Positions 33,965 to 43,337 of a stretch of 64,000 bases of DNA are shown piece by piece. Under the pieces are notes generated by a model. It did no database searches. It was not told the DNA's origin and was given only the letters and a program-made list of their open reading frames with translations. Made by a program: the position numbers and the translations under genes. The stretch is taken from NCBI GenBank assembly GCA_003170275.1, contig PNAM01000010.1:321656-385655 (forward strand). Direction: 5' to 3'. This DNA is from Myxococcales bacterium. Its GTDB lineage: Bacteria > Myxococcota_A > Polyangia > Palsa-1104. Every line of letters begins with the position of its first letter. Within the stretch, counting starts at the first letter, position 1.

Positions 33965-35110
33965 ATGAGCTTGCGAAGCAAAGTCCTCGTTCCACTAATG
34001 TTCACGGTGTTCGTGTCCGGATGCTTTCCGTACAAGAACCACGACGGCGATTATTACTCGGGGCCCGTCGACCCGACTTTGTTCCCACCCGCCTACCAGG
34101 GCGCTGGGTTCGCGGATTCGGGAAGCTTCGGCACGTTCATGGCCGCGCAAGCGTTCGTGACGAACGGGGACATGGTGTTCTATTACCTGTTCCCGGGCGC
34201 GACGACCAAGCTGCGCACCGAGAGCTCGACGAACGGAATGGTCACGGTCAAGGACCGCGCGCCGGTCTACGTGTTCGACGGCGATCCGTCGAAGGATTCG
34301 AGCAAGTGTGTGGCGCCGCAGAACTACGTCTACGACGAGCGGCGCGACGACGTTCACTTTGACGTCCAGGGAAACATCTTCCAACAGAAACAGACTTCGA
34401 AGGACCCGGCCGCGTTGCCCAGCGACGCCGGATACGTGCCGGTGTACAGCGAAGTGCCGGTCGCGTCGGGCGGCGAAGGCTGCCAGACGCTGCACTCCGC
34501 GGACGGAGTCATGGCCTCGAAGCAGCTCACGCTGATGACCGACCCGGCGCCGATCGGCAGCCCGGACTTCCGGCCGGTCGGTCATCCGGACGGCAAGTAC
34601 CTGGCGTACGCGGTGATCGATCCGGCCGCCGACGTGCGGCTGCCGGACGGCACGCTCAACCCGAACACCATGCTCGGCCCGCAGCGCTTCGGCTGGTACG
34701 ACCACTTCATGGTCGCGTACATCGACGGTGGTTATGTGCCCACCACGATGGTCACGGTGCCCGGCATGATGGGCGCTCCCGACGAGATGCAGATCGTCGC
34801 TCAGTCGATGACGCTCTACGCGCCCAACACCTGGCTCGACGCGATGGGGAACCCGACCGGCTGCGACCCGACCGATCCGACAGGCGCGACCAGCGGGGCT
34901 CCCTGCCTCGCGCAGGGCTTCGATGTCATCGACGGTGTAGGCGGAATGGCGGCGGTTCGCGGCAAGGCCGGCTACTCGCCGATCTGCCACGTCCTGACCT
35001 ATACGCCCGCGGATCCCACCGCGCTGCCGACAGACCCGTCGATGATCGATCCGGCGACGGTCGACCCCGACACGGCAACCCTCGTCTACTGCCTTCAGGT
35101 CGCGCAGTAG
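33965..35110 (+). CDS. Lipoprotein of unknown function paired with an Oar-like receptor
   Basis: 381 residues with GGAGG 8 nt before the ATG. The signal peptide ends at VSGC (lipobox, Cys20). The mature protein is rich in Asp, Pro, Gly and Tyr with few long helices, reading as a beta-rich extracellular or periplasmic domain; it has several cysteines (SSKCVAP, GEGCQTL, PTGCDPTD, GAPCLAQ, SPICHVL, LVYCLQV) that could form disulfides. I do not recognise a family. It ends 24 bp before the receptor and shares its promoter region, so it may assist receptor function or be its cargo-binding partner. Confidence 0.8.
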   Translation: MSLRSKVLVPLMFTVFVSGCFPYKNHDGDYYSGPVDPTLFPPAYQGAGFADSGSFGTFMAAQAFVTNGDMVFYYLFPGATTKLRTESSTNGMVTVKDRAPVYVFDGDPSKDSSKCVAPQNYVYDERRDDVHFDVQGNIFQQKQTSKDPAALPSDAGYVPVYSEVPVASGGEGCQTLHSADGVMASKQLTLMTDPAPIGSPDFRPVGHPDGKYLAYAVIDPAADVRLPDGTLNPNTMLGPQRFGWYDHFMVAYIDGGYVPTTMVTVPGMMGAPDEMQIVAQSMTLYAPNTWLDAMGNPTGCDPTDPTGATSGAPCLAQGFDVIDGVGGMAAVRGKAGYSPICHVLTYTPADPTALPTDPSMIDPATVDPDTATLVYCLQVAQ

Positions 35111-35134
35111 CTCATGCGCGAACGGAGCCGACAC

Positions 35135-37969
35135 ATGAGCCCAATGAAAAATCTGAAGGTCGCCCTGCTCCTCGCCGCCGCGGTAGCCATCCCGCGGGCC
35201 GCTTGGGCAGTCGGCGAAGTCAACGGTCGTATCCAAGGCGTAGTCAGTGAAGCAGCCACCGGCGCCCCGGTTCCAGGCGCCGCCATCACGGTGTCCGGCG
35301 GCCAGCTCATCGGCGGTCCGCGCACCGTCACCACCGGCGACGACGGACGTTACGAAATCGTCGAGCTTCCGCCGGGCCGCTACGACGTCGAGGTCAGCTA
35401 CTCGGGCGTCAAGCCGATCAAGCGCCGGGTGATCGTCCGGCAGGGCGAGCTCCTCCCGCTCGACATCGCCTGGTCGGCCGAGCTCGCCGAGACCGAAGTC
35501 ACGGTCGTCGTCGAAGAGCGGCACATGACCAAGCCGGACTCCACGCAGTCGGGCACCGTCATCTCGCTCGACACCTCGTCCAAGGTCGCCACCAGCCGCA
35601 GCTACCAGGACATCGCGCTGCAGGTCGCTGGCGTCGTCGACGTCAACGGCGGCGGCAATCCGCAGGTCAAGGGCGGCAACTTGCTGATGAACCGCTACCT
35701 GGTCGACGGTCTCGACATCACCGACCCGGTGACCAACACCTTCTCCGCCAACATCAACTTCGACTCGATCTCGTCGATCGAGGTCCTCACGGGCGGCATG
35801 GAAGCGCAGTACAACTCGATGGGCGGCGTGATCAACCTGATCACCGCCGGCGGCTCCGACGAGTGGCACGTGGACGCGTCGCTGTACGTCAACAACGACA
35901 AGTTCTCGGCGACCGGCCAGTACGGCTCGCAACTGTACGACGGCCAGAACCAGACCACCCGGATCCCGCCCGCACCGACGCAGGGCTATCAGGCCAACGT
36001 GAACGTGGGCGGCCCGATCCTCAAGCACCGGTTGTGGTTCAACGTCTCGCTCGAGTACGATTACACCGAGGCTTCGACCCCGGCCGGCCCGCCGCTCAAC
36101 ACCCAGTCGCCGACCCGCAAGTTCAACAGCGTGTTCGCCCGCCTCAAGTTGACCTGGGCGCCGAACGAGAAGCACCGCGTGACCCTGTCGGCGTCGACCG
36201 ACCCGGCGTTCATCAGCAATATCAACCGGGCCTCGGCCAACAAGCGCCTGCCCATCGCGCAGAACTACCAGGAGCAGGGCGGCGCGTTCGGCATCCTGTC
36301 GTGGGATTGGTTCATCAACCAGAACATCAACACCAACGTGCAGACCGGCTTCTTGTACGAGCACCTCTACGACGGCTCGCAGGGCGCCTTCACCAGCATC
36401 GACAACAACGGCTCGGAGAAGATGTTCTCCGACAAGAACTTCAAGTACAACTTCAACCAGCCGCAGCACGTCAACGCGCAGGACGGCTCGGTCTGGTACC
36501 AGGGCTCGGCGGCCAACACCTACGACCGCCGCTATGCCTTCCAGCTCGACCCGTCGGTCTCGATGCGTGGCCGCCTCGCCGGCTACCACGACGCGAAGAT
36601 CGGCATCCAGACCCGCTACATCAAGTCGACCTTCGACGTGGCGAACACCGGCCAGGGCGTGTCCTACGTCGACAACGGCGGCGGACCGCTCGAAGGCGGT
36701 CTGTGCGACGAGGCCACCGGCAGGGGCGGCTGCTTCCTCAAGAACGTCACCAGCGACTATTCGACCTCGTACTCGGGCTTCAGCATCGGCGGTTACATCC
36801 AGGATCGCTGGAAGCCGGTCAAGCGCCTCACGGTCCTCCCCGGCATCCGCTTCGACTACGGCATGACGCAGAACGGGATCGGCCAGAAGGTCTCCGACCT
36901 GTTCGGCGTGGCGCCGCGTATCGGCTTCGTGCTCGATCTGACCGGCGACCAGAAGACCATCCTGTCGGCGTTCTACGGCCGCTCCAACGACGTCGCCAAC
37001 TTGCTCCCGGCGGCGAACGGCACACCGTCGGCGATCACCAACACGTACGCGTGGAACCCCGCCTCCGGGACCGTTGGGCAGTTCAGCGATCTGGTGCAGT
37101 CGAGCGGCGGTCCCAAGGGCTATCGCATCGACCCGCGCGCCACCACCCCGCCGCACACCGACGAAGTCGACGTATCGCTGCGCCGCGAAGTGTTCGTGAA
37201 CTCGGTCGCCAACATCGAGTACACGTACAAGAAGGTCTCCAACCTGTGGGACCTCGTCGAGAGCAACCAGGTGTGGGATCCGACCGGCTACCGCACCATC
37301 GGGTACGTCGACAGCGCCACGCCGCAAACCATCAACCTCATCACCACCAACAGCGGCCTGGTCCGCGAGTATCAGGGCGTAGACTTCTCGATCGAGTCGC
37401 GGCCCACCCCGAACTGGGACATCTATGCCGCGTACACGCTCTCGTGGCTGTACGGCTCGGGCGGCGATCAGCTCGGCGGTCAGGTCAACGGCACGCCCGG
37501 CGCAAACTACAACCCGCGCCAGACGCCGTTCTGGGACGGCTACCTGCCGGAAGACGTGCGCCACGTGCTCAAGCTGCGCGTCGCGTACAGCAACTCGGGC
37601 TTCAACGTCGGCGGCTTCTTCCAGTACGCGTCGGGTTCGCCGCTCACCAAGACGTACTTCCAGTACCTTCCCGACGGCGACTTCCTCAATCAGCGCTCGC
37701 CGAGCGGCACCGAGCCGGGCCCCACGCCCAACAGTCCGCGCGGCTTCAGCGAGTTCCGCCTGCCGGACACCATCCAGCTGGACGTTCGCGTGTCGTACGA
37801 CTTCCACGCGCTCATCAAGCAGCACCTCGTCCTGATCGCCGACTTGTTCAACCTGTTCAACCTGCAGACGGCGACTGCCGTCGAGGCGACCAACATCCCG
37901 AACTTCGGTCAGATCCTGACCCGCCAGACGCCGTTCAAGTTCCAGCTCGGCCTTCGCTACCAGTACTAA
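35135..37969 (+). CDS. Oar-like TonB-dependent receptor with carboxypeptidase-regulatory-like domain
   Basis: 944 residues from the ATG at 35135, chosen over 35114 because GGAG lies 7 nt upstream and the signal peptide (MSPMKNLKVALLLAAAVAIPRAAWA) then starts at once. A CarboxypepD_reg domain covers ~30-115 (GVVSEAATGAPVPGAAITVSG, TGDDGRYEIVELPPGRYDV), then a plug (RYLVDGLDITDPVTNTFSAN, GGMEAQYNSMGGVINLIT) and a large barrel ending GLRYQY. Oar-type receptors are abundant in Myxococcota; Oar of M. xanthus is linked to development and protein export. It ends at the terminator at 37987, and the upstream TonB/ExbBD genes are the obvious energy source. Confidence 0.92.
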   Translation: MSPMKNLKVALLLAAAVAIPRAAWAVGEVNGRIQGVVSEAATGAPVPGAAITVSGGQLIGGPRTVTTGDDGRYEIVELPPGRYDVEVSYSGVKPIKRRVIVRQGELLPLDIAWSAELAETEVTVVVEERHMTKPDSTQSGTVISLDTSSKVATSRSYQDIALQVAGVVDVNGGGNPQVKGGNLLMNRYLVDGLDITDPVTNTFSANINFDSISSIEVLTGGMEAQYNSMGGVINLITAGGSDEWHVDASLYVNNDKFSATGQYGSQLYDGQNQTTRIPPAPTQGYQANVNVGGPILKHRLWFNVSLEYDYTEASTPAGPPLNTQSPTRKFNSVFARLKLTWAPNEKHRVTLSASTDPAFISNINRASANKRLPIAQNYQEQGGAFGILSWDWFINQNINTNVQTGFLYEHLYDGSQGAFTSIDNNGSEKMFSDKNFKYNFNQPQHVNAQDGSVWYQGSAANTYDRRYAFQLDPSVSMRGRLAGYHDAKIGIQTRYIKSTFDVANTGQGVSYVDNGGGPLEGGLCDEATGRGGCFLKNVTSDYSTSYSGFSIGGYIQDRWKPVKRLTVLPGIRFDYGMTQNGIGQKVSDLFGVAPRIGFVLDLTGDQKTILSAFYGRSNDVANLLPAANGTPSAITNTYAWNPASGTVGQFSDLVQSSGGPKGYRIDPRATTPPHTDEVDVSLRREVFVNSVANIEYTYKKVSNLWDLVESNQVWDPTGYRTIGYVDSATPQTINLITTNSGLVREYQGVDFSIESRPTPNWDIYAAYTLSWLYGSGGDQLGGQVNGTPGANYNPRQTPFWDGYLPEDVRHVLKLRVAYSNSGFNVGGFFQYASGSPLTKTYFQYLPDGDFLNQRSPSGTEPGPTPNSPRGFSEFRLPDTIQLDVRVSYDFHALIKQHLVLIADLFNLFNLQTATAVEATNIPNFGQILTRQTPFKFQLGLRYQY

Positions 37970-37986
37970 GCAAGACGCTTCGTTCC

Positions 37987-38021
37987 AAGGGCGGGCCGGG
38001 TCACTCCGGTCCGCCCTTTTT
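37987..38021 (+). terminator. Intrinsic terminator after the Oar-like receptor gene
   Basis: A 13-bp stem (AAGGGCGGGCCGG paired with CCGGTCCGCCCTT, one G-U wobble), 6-nt loop GTCACT, followed by a run of five T. It begins 17 bp after the receptor stop and separates it from the M16 protease operon. Confidence 0.9.
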
Positions 38022-38072
38022 CATTGGAGCTAACCCCTTGATCTCGGCGCGCGGGCGGACCACAGTCCCGCC

Positions 38073-39416
38073 ATGCGCACGCTCCTGGCCCTCCTCCTGA
38101 CGCTGACCGGCGCGGCCCACGCGGCCGAAAAGCCCAACCTCCCCGATCTGAAACAGTGGCAGCTCTCGAACGGGCTGAAGGTGATCTTCTTCGCCGACCA
38201 CAAAGCGCCGCTGACCACCGTGCAGGTGGTCTATCGCGTCGGCGGCAAGGACGAGCCCGCCGACAAGCGCGGCATCGCGCACATGTTCGAGCACATGATG
38301 TTCAAGGGCTCGACGCACGTGCCGCCGGAGATGCACGCGCGCTTCATCGATTCGGTGGGCGGCAACGAGAACGCGTTCACCGCCGACGACGTGACGCTGT
38401 ACTACGACACCATCCCGCCGGCGGCGCTCGACTTCACGCTCAAGCTCGAGGCGGAGCGGATGCGCAACCTGGTCCTGTACCAGAAGACCATCGACTCCGA
38501 GCGCGAGGTCGTCAAGGAGGAGCTGCGCGTGCGGCTGGAGAACAGCCCGGTGCAGAAGGCGGTCGACAAGGTGCTGCACCTCGCCTACACGGTGCACCCG
38601 TATCGCCAGACGCCGATCGGCGAGAAGAAGATGCTCGACACGGTCACCGTCGACGACTGCAAGAAGTTCTACTCGATGTACTACCGGCCGAACAACGCGA
38701 CGCTGATCGTCGCCGGCGACAGCGACGAGGCGCAGGTGCGCAAGCTGGTCGAGACGCACTTCGGCGCGCTCGAGCCGGGGCCGGAGCCCAGGCGGCCCGC
38801 CGAGGCGATGACCGAGCCGGAGCAGAAGGAGCTGCGCGAGGCCACGCTCAACCTGCCGGTGCAGCTGCCGGTGGTGATCGGCGCGTACCACATTCCCGGC
38901 GGCTCGTCGGAGGATCTGTACGCGCTCGAGGTGCTGCAGCAGATCTTGTCGAGCGGCGAGTCGTCGCGCATGTACCAGCGGCTGGTGCGCAAGGATCACG
39001 TGGCGGTGGGCGCGGGCGGGTTCGTGTTCGACCACGAAGATCCGGGGGTGTTTCTCACCTTCGCGGCGTTCTTGCAGGCTGGCGATGCCGACAAGGTAAA
39101 GCAGGCGCTCGCCGAGGAGATCGAGAAGGTGGCGACCGCGCCGGTGTCCGCGCAGGAGCTCGCCAAGGCGAAGAACCAGCTGGCGGCGCGCGCGGTGTTC
39201 CGGCGCGAGCGGGTCTCGTCGATCGCCACCGAGATCGGCGTCAACCTGGTGGTGGCGCACGATCCGCTGCACGCGTTCAGCGCGCCCGCCAAGTACGACC
39301 TGGTCACCGCCGCCGACGTGCAGCGGGTGGCGCAGAAGTTCCTGGTGCGGACCAACTACAGTCAGGTGACGCTGCAGCCACCTGCCGCCGCGCCGAAGAA
39401 GGGAGGCGCGAAATGA
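38073..39416 (+). CDS. M16 zinc peptidase, active-type subunit
   Basis: 447 residues with signal peptide MRTLLALLLTLTGAAHA. The inverted zinc motif HxxEH is intact at His70-Glu73-His74 (HMFEH), with the third ligand in EREVVKEE near 149-150. The second M16 half (residues ~200-430) carries the substrate-binding fold. Bacterial periplasmic M16 enzymes of this kind come as pairs with a degenerate partner, and that partner is the next gene, coupled by ATGA. They cleave peptides in the periplasm. Confidence 0.93.
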   Translation: MRTLLALLLTLTGAAHAAEKPNLPDLKQWQLSNGLKVIFFADHKAPLTTVQVVYRVGGKDEPADKRGIAHMFEHMMFKGSTHVPPEMHARFIDSVGGNENAFTADDVTLYYDTIPPAALDFTLKLEAERMRNLVLYQKTIDSEREVVKEELRVRLENSPVQKAVDKVLHLAYTVHPYRQTPIGEKKMLDTVTVDDCKKFYSMYYRPNNATLIVAGDSDEAQVRKLVETHFGALEPGPEPRRPAEAMTEPEQKELREATLNLPVQLPVVIGAYHIPGGSSEDLYALEVLQQILSSGESSRMYQRLVRKDHVAVGAGGFVFDHEDPGVFLTFAAFLQAGDADKVKQALAEEIEKVATAPVSAQELAKAKNQLAARAVFRRERVSSIATEIGVNLVVAHDPLHAFSAPAKYDLVTAADVQRVAQKFLVRTNYSQVTLQPPAAAPKKGGAK

Positions 39417-41599
39417 AGATCTCCCGCGTCGTCGTGCTGACCGTGCTGTCGATCGCGCTGCCGTGCCTGGCGCAGAAACCGCCCGCGCCCGCGCCGAAGC
39501 CGGCTGCCGCGGCGCCGGTCGATCCGTGGAAGGACAAGCCGGATCTGTTCGGCGTGCCGTCGATCCCGCCGACCACCAAGGTGGATCTGGGCGCGGTGCA
39601 GCGCTTCGTGATGCCCAACGGCATCAAGGTGATCGCGGTGCCGCGGCCGAGCGTGCCCGCGGTGTCGGTGACCCTGGTGGTCAAGGTGGGCAACCTGGCC
39701 GCGCCGCTCGACCGGGCCGGGCTGGCGCAGTTCACCGCCAACATGTTGCGCAAGGGGACGCAGAAGCGCACGTCCGATCAGATCGCCACCGCGATCGACT
39801 TCGTGGGCGGCGATCTCGATGGCAGCGCCGACGACGACGGCACCTACGTGAGCTGCCAGGCGCGCACCAAGGACCTCGCGCTGTGCATGGATCTGCTCTC
39901 CGACGTGGTGCAGCGGCCGACCTTTCCCGAAGGCGAGATGAACGAGATCCGCGAGCAGCTGGTCTCCGCGGTCGAGTCGACCAAGGACTCGCCGCAGAAG
40001 CTCGCCTCCGAGCACGCCTCCAACCTCTACTTCGGCGACGACGACGCGCGCGGGCGGCCGATGTCGAAGCGCACGCTCACCGCGATCGATCGCGCGGCGC
40101 TGGTCGCGTTCCACAAGAGCTGGTTTGCGCCCAACAACGCGATGATGGTGATCTCGGGCGACATCGACGCCAAGACCATCAAGACCACGCTCGCCAAATG
40201 GTTCGGCGGCTGGAAGAAGCACGACGTGCCGAAGACCGCGGTGCACGGCCTGCCGGCGGTGGGCAAGCTGCAGGTGCGCCTGGTCGACAAGCCCGACGCG
40301 ACCCAGTCGGCGATCGTGGTGGTGGGGCCGGGCATCAAGCACGCGGATCCGGACTACTGCGCGGTGCGGCTGATGAACTTCACACTCGGCGCGGGCGGCT
40401 TCTCGTCGCGGCTGATGAAGGTGGTGCGCTCCGAAGGCGGCAAGACCTACGGCGCGCACTCGGGCTATGACGCACGCCGCGAGCCGGGGACCTTCACCGC
40501 CTCGACCTTCACGCGCAACTCGGAGACCGCGACGACGCTGGCGCTGGTGCTGGGCGAGATCAAGCGCATGCGCGAGGGCGGGCCCACCGAGGAGGAGCTG
40601 CAAGCGGCCAAGGGCAACGTGATCGGCGGCTACGGGCTCAAGCTCGAGACCGGCGGCGACGTGGCGCACGCGCTGTCCTCGTCGGAGCTCGACGGGCTGC
40701 CGCCCGACTGGGTGGTGAAGTATCCCGAGCACCTGAACGCGGTGACGCTCGCCGACGCGGTGAAGGCGGCGCAGGCGCACCTGACCCCGACGTCGCTGGT
40801 GGTGGTGGGCAAGGCCGAAGAGGTCAAGCCGCTGCTCGCCAAGGCGGGCTACGACGAGATCGAGGTGGTCTCGTACACCGACCCGATCAGCGCGGCCGAG
40901 CGCAAGCTCTCCGCGCGGGAGAAGGAATCGGCGGCGGCGAGCGGAACGGGCGAAGAGGCCGAGGCCGGCAAGAAAATGCTGGATGCGGCGCTCGAGGCCA
41001 AGGGCGGCCTGGCGCTCGGCCGGGTGCACGACCTGACCATGTCGGGCAAAGGCACCATGAGCGTGCAGGGCCAGACGCTGCCCATCACCGTCGAGGAGTT
41101 CTACGTCCCGGGCAAGGCGGTGCGCGAGGACATCCTGGTCGGGCAGGCGCGCGTGACGCAGGTGTTCGCCGACGGCAAGGCGTTCATGAAGCAGGGAGCG
41201 CAGGTGGTCGATCTGCCGCTGCCGCAGGCGACGTCGATGCGGCGCGGGCTGTGGCGCGACCCCAACTTCATCCTCCTGCACGCGGGCGAGCCGGGCGCCA
41301 AGGTGCGCGCGCTGCCGCCGGTGGTCGAGGGCGCGGTGCGCTTCGACGCGCTCTCGCTAGTGGCGCCGGACGGCGAGCCGACCCGCCTCTACCTCGATCC
41401 GCGAACCCACCTGATCGCGCGCATGCTCTACACCGACGACGGCAAGGAAGTGCGTGACGACCTGACCGACTACAAGCCCGAGGGTGGCATTCCCTTCCCG
41501 CACAAGATGATCCACGTGGGCGAAGGTCAGAAGGTCGAAGTCAGCTACGAAAAGATCGAGATCAACAAGGGTCTCCCCGCGGACGCTTTCAAACGCTGA
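39413..41599 (+). CDS. Degenerate M16 peptidase-like subunit with a LolA-like C-terminal domain
   Basis: 728 residues from the ATG at 39413, ATGA-coupled to the active subunit. A signal peptide and Pro/Ala linker precede an M16 fold. The HxxEH position reads Q106-F-T-A109-N110, so the zinc site is lost, as in M16 partner subunits that only bind substrate. Residues ~510-728 are an added domain (ALEAKGGLALGRVHDLTMSGKGTMSVQGQTLPITVEEFYVPGK; GGIPFPHKMIHVGEGQKVEVSYEKIEINKGLPADAF) resembling LolA/outer-membrane lipoprotein sorting-like proteins. The joined domain suggests that peptide handling is linked to lipid or lipoprotein handling. Confidence 0.88.
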   Translation: MKISRVVVLTVLSIALPCLAQKPPAPAPKPAAAAPVDPWKDKPDLFGVPSIPPTTKVDLGAVQRFVMPNGIKVIAVPRPSVPAVSVTLVVKVGNLAAPLDRAGLAQFTANMLRKGTQKRTSDQIATAIDFVGGDLDGSADDDGTYVSCQARTKDLALCMDLLSDVVQRPTFPEGEMNEIREQLVSAVESTKDSPQKLASEHASNLYFGDDDARGRPMSKRTLTAIDRAALVAFHKSWFAPNNAMMVISGDIDAKTIKTTLAKWFGGWKKHDVPKTAVHGLPAVGKLQVRLVDKPDATQSAIVVVGPGIKHADPDYCAVRLMNFTLGAGGFSSRLMKVVRSEGGKTYGAHSGYDARREPGTFTASTFTRNSETATTLALVLGEIKRMREGGPTEEELQAAKGNVIGGYGLKLETGGDVAHALSSSELDGLPPDWVVKYPEHLNAVTLADAVKAAQAHLTPTSLVVVGKAEEVKPLLAKAGYDEIEVVSYTDPISAAERKLSAREKESAAASGTGEEAEAGKKMLDAALEAKGGLALGRVHDLTMSGKGTMSVQGQTLPITVEEFYVPGKAVREDILVGQARVTQVFADGKAFMKQGAQVVDLPLPQATSMRRGLWRDPNFILLHAGEPGAKVRALPPVVEGAVRFDALSLVAPDGEPTRLYLDPRTHLIARMLYTDDGKEVRDDLTDYKPEGGIPFPHKMIHVGEGQKVEVSYEKIEINKGLPADAFKR

Positions 41600-41604
41600 C
41601 CCGG

Positions 41605-43317
41605 TTAGAGGCGGGGGGAGTCGCCGAGGAGGGCCTTACGGACCAGCGGGAGCGGGAGCGCGCCTTCGGCGAGGAAGGCGTCGTGGAACTTTCGCAGCGT
41701 GTAGGCGCCGCCGAGCTTCCGCTTGTAGTCGTCGCGTAGCTTCAAGATCTCGAGCTTGCCGAGCGTGTAGTACAGGTACGTCGGATCTTCGGTGCCGCGG
41801 CGCGTCTCCATGAGCGCGACCTCCTTGGACTGGAAGCCCTCCTTCTGGAAGAACGCCACCGCGTCGTCGAAGCTCATGCCGCGCGTGTGCATGCGGATGC
41901 CGACCACGTAGCGCGCCGCGCGCAACAGCGCGTCCTGCAGCTGCGCGAGCCGCAGCGTCGGATCGCCCGCGCCGTAGCCCTCGTCGAGCATCATCTGCTC
42001 GCAGTAGTGCGCCCAGCCCTCGGCGTTGGAAGAGGCGCCTTCGTACTTGCGCACCTTACCCTGGACACCCGGCAGAAAGAGGAACTGCACGTAGTGACCG
42101 GGGAACGCCTCGTGGATCGACACCACGTCGATGAGCGGCCGGTTGAACGCGCCGCGCATGAAGTCCTCGGTCTGCGCCGCCGGCCAGCCTTTCTCCGGCA
42201 GGGTGACGTTGAAGTACGCCTCGGTGGCGCGCGTCTCGTACGGCCCGGGCGTGTCCATCGACGCGAACGTGGTGGCGCGCATGAACGGCGGCGTCTCCTC
42301 CACGCGTGGCATCACCTCCGACGGCAAGGTGACGATCCCGCGATCGGCGAGGAACTTGCGCAGCCCGGCCAGCCGCGCCTGCGTGCCGGCGATCAGGTGC
42401 GCCGGCGTGTCGTGATCCTTCTGCATCGCCAGCTGCACGTCGGCGAACGACTTCTTCGGATCGATCTTCGCCGCGGTGCGCTTGAACTCGACCTGCAGCC
42501 GCGCGAGCTCGGTCTCGCCGCGCACGAGGAGCTGGTCGAGCGGCGCGTCGATCAGCTCGTCGGCCTTGAGCTTGGCGCGAAACTTGGCCTCGCCGAGCGC
42601 GAAGCCGGCCACCGCCTTCGGCTTGAGATCGCGGCGCACGAACTGCCCGTATTCGGTCAGCGCGAGCACCACGCCCTTGGTCGCCGCATCGAGCTGGCTC
42701 TTGAGCGCGCGATCTTGCACCGCCGAAAAAGCGAGCGGCACGTCCTTCTGGAAGAAGCCGATGATGCCTTCGATCTCGTCCAGCGCGATCTCCACCGCCA
42801 CCGTCGAGACCTCACCCAGGTTCTTCTGTCCCTCTTTGAGCAGCGCCGGAAGCTTCTGCTCGCGCGCGATCGCCGCTCGCATACGCACCTCGGGCGGCGC
42901 GAACGAGCGCTTGATGATCACGTACAGGCTGCGCGAGGCGAAGCCCGGGTAGTAGTCGGGGCGATGGCGCCAGCCCTGAATCTCTCGCGCCTCGAGGAGC
43001 GAGGACTCGATCGACGTGCGCACCGCGATCAGATCGGCCGAGCGCGCGGACGACAGCGCGGCGTGCTCGAGCTTGGCGAAACGCTGCGCCCACGCCTCGA
43101 GCCGCGCGGACTCTTTGGCGAAGCCGGCCTGCGAGAGATCGTCGACCTCGCCATCGCGATCGTGCAGGCCCATCTCGGTGGCGCTCACCGGATGCGCCTT
43201 GGGAAACTCGGCGTAGTAATCGTCGACCAGCCGATCGAACCGCGCGTCCTCGGACAGCGGCGGCGGCGCGGCGTGGGCGAGCGAGACGCCGAGCAGCAAC
43301 GGGAGCACGAACCGCAT
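41605..43317 (-). CDS. DUF885-family protein, probable metallocarboxypeptidase-like
   Basis: 570 residues with signal peptide MRFVLPLLLGVSLAHA and a strong AGGAGG site. DUF885 landmarks: HEAFPGHYVQ and EGWAHYCEQMMLDEGYG, together a zinc-binding HExxxxH-type pair and a downstream Glu, plus YYTLGKLEILKLRDDYKR near the end. The family is related to M32/M3-like gluzincin peptidases; the enzyme activity of most members is not known. It converges on the M16 operon with 5 bp between stops. Confidence 0.9.
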   Translation of the reverse strand: MRFVLPLLLGVSLAHAAPPPLSEDARFDRLVDDYYAEFPKAHPVSATEMGLHDRDGEVDDLSQAGFAKESARLEAWAQRFAKLEHAALSSARSADLIAVRTSIESSLLEAREIQGWRHRPDYYPGFASRSLYVIIKRSFAPPEVRMRAAIAREQKLPALLKEGQKNLGEVSTVAVEIALDEIEGIIGFFQKDVPLAFSAVQDRALKSQLDAATKGVVLALTEYGQFVRRDLKPKAVAGFALGEAKFRAKLKADELIDAPLDQLLVRGETELARLQVEFKRTAAKIDPKKSFADVQLAMQKDHDTPAHLIAGTQARLAGLRKFLADRGIVTLPSEVMPRVEETPPFMRATTFASMDTPGPYETRATEAYFNVTLPEKGWPAAQTEDFMRGAFNRPLIDVVSIHEAFPGHYVQFLFLPGVQGKVRKYEGASSNAEGWAHYCEQMMLDEGYGAGDPTLRLAQLQDALLRAARYVVGIRMHTRGMSFDDAVAFFQKEGFQSKEVALMETRRGTEDPTYLYYTLGKLEILKLRDDYKRKLGGAYTLRKFHDAFLAEGALPLPLVRKALLGDSPRL

Positions 43318-43337
43318 GGAACCCTCCTACGGAGGGC

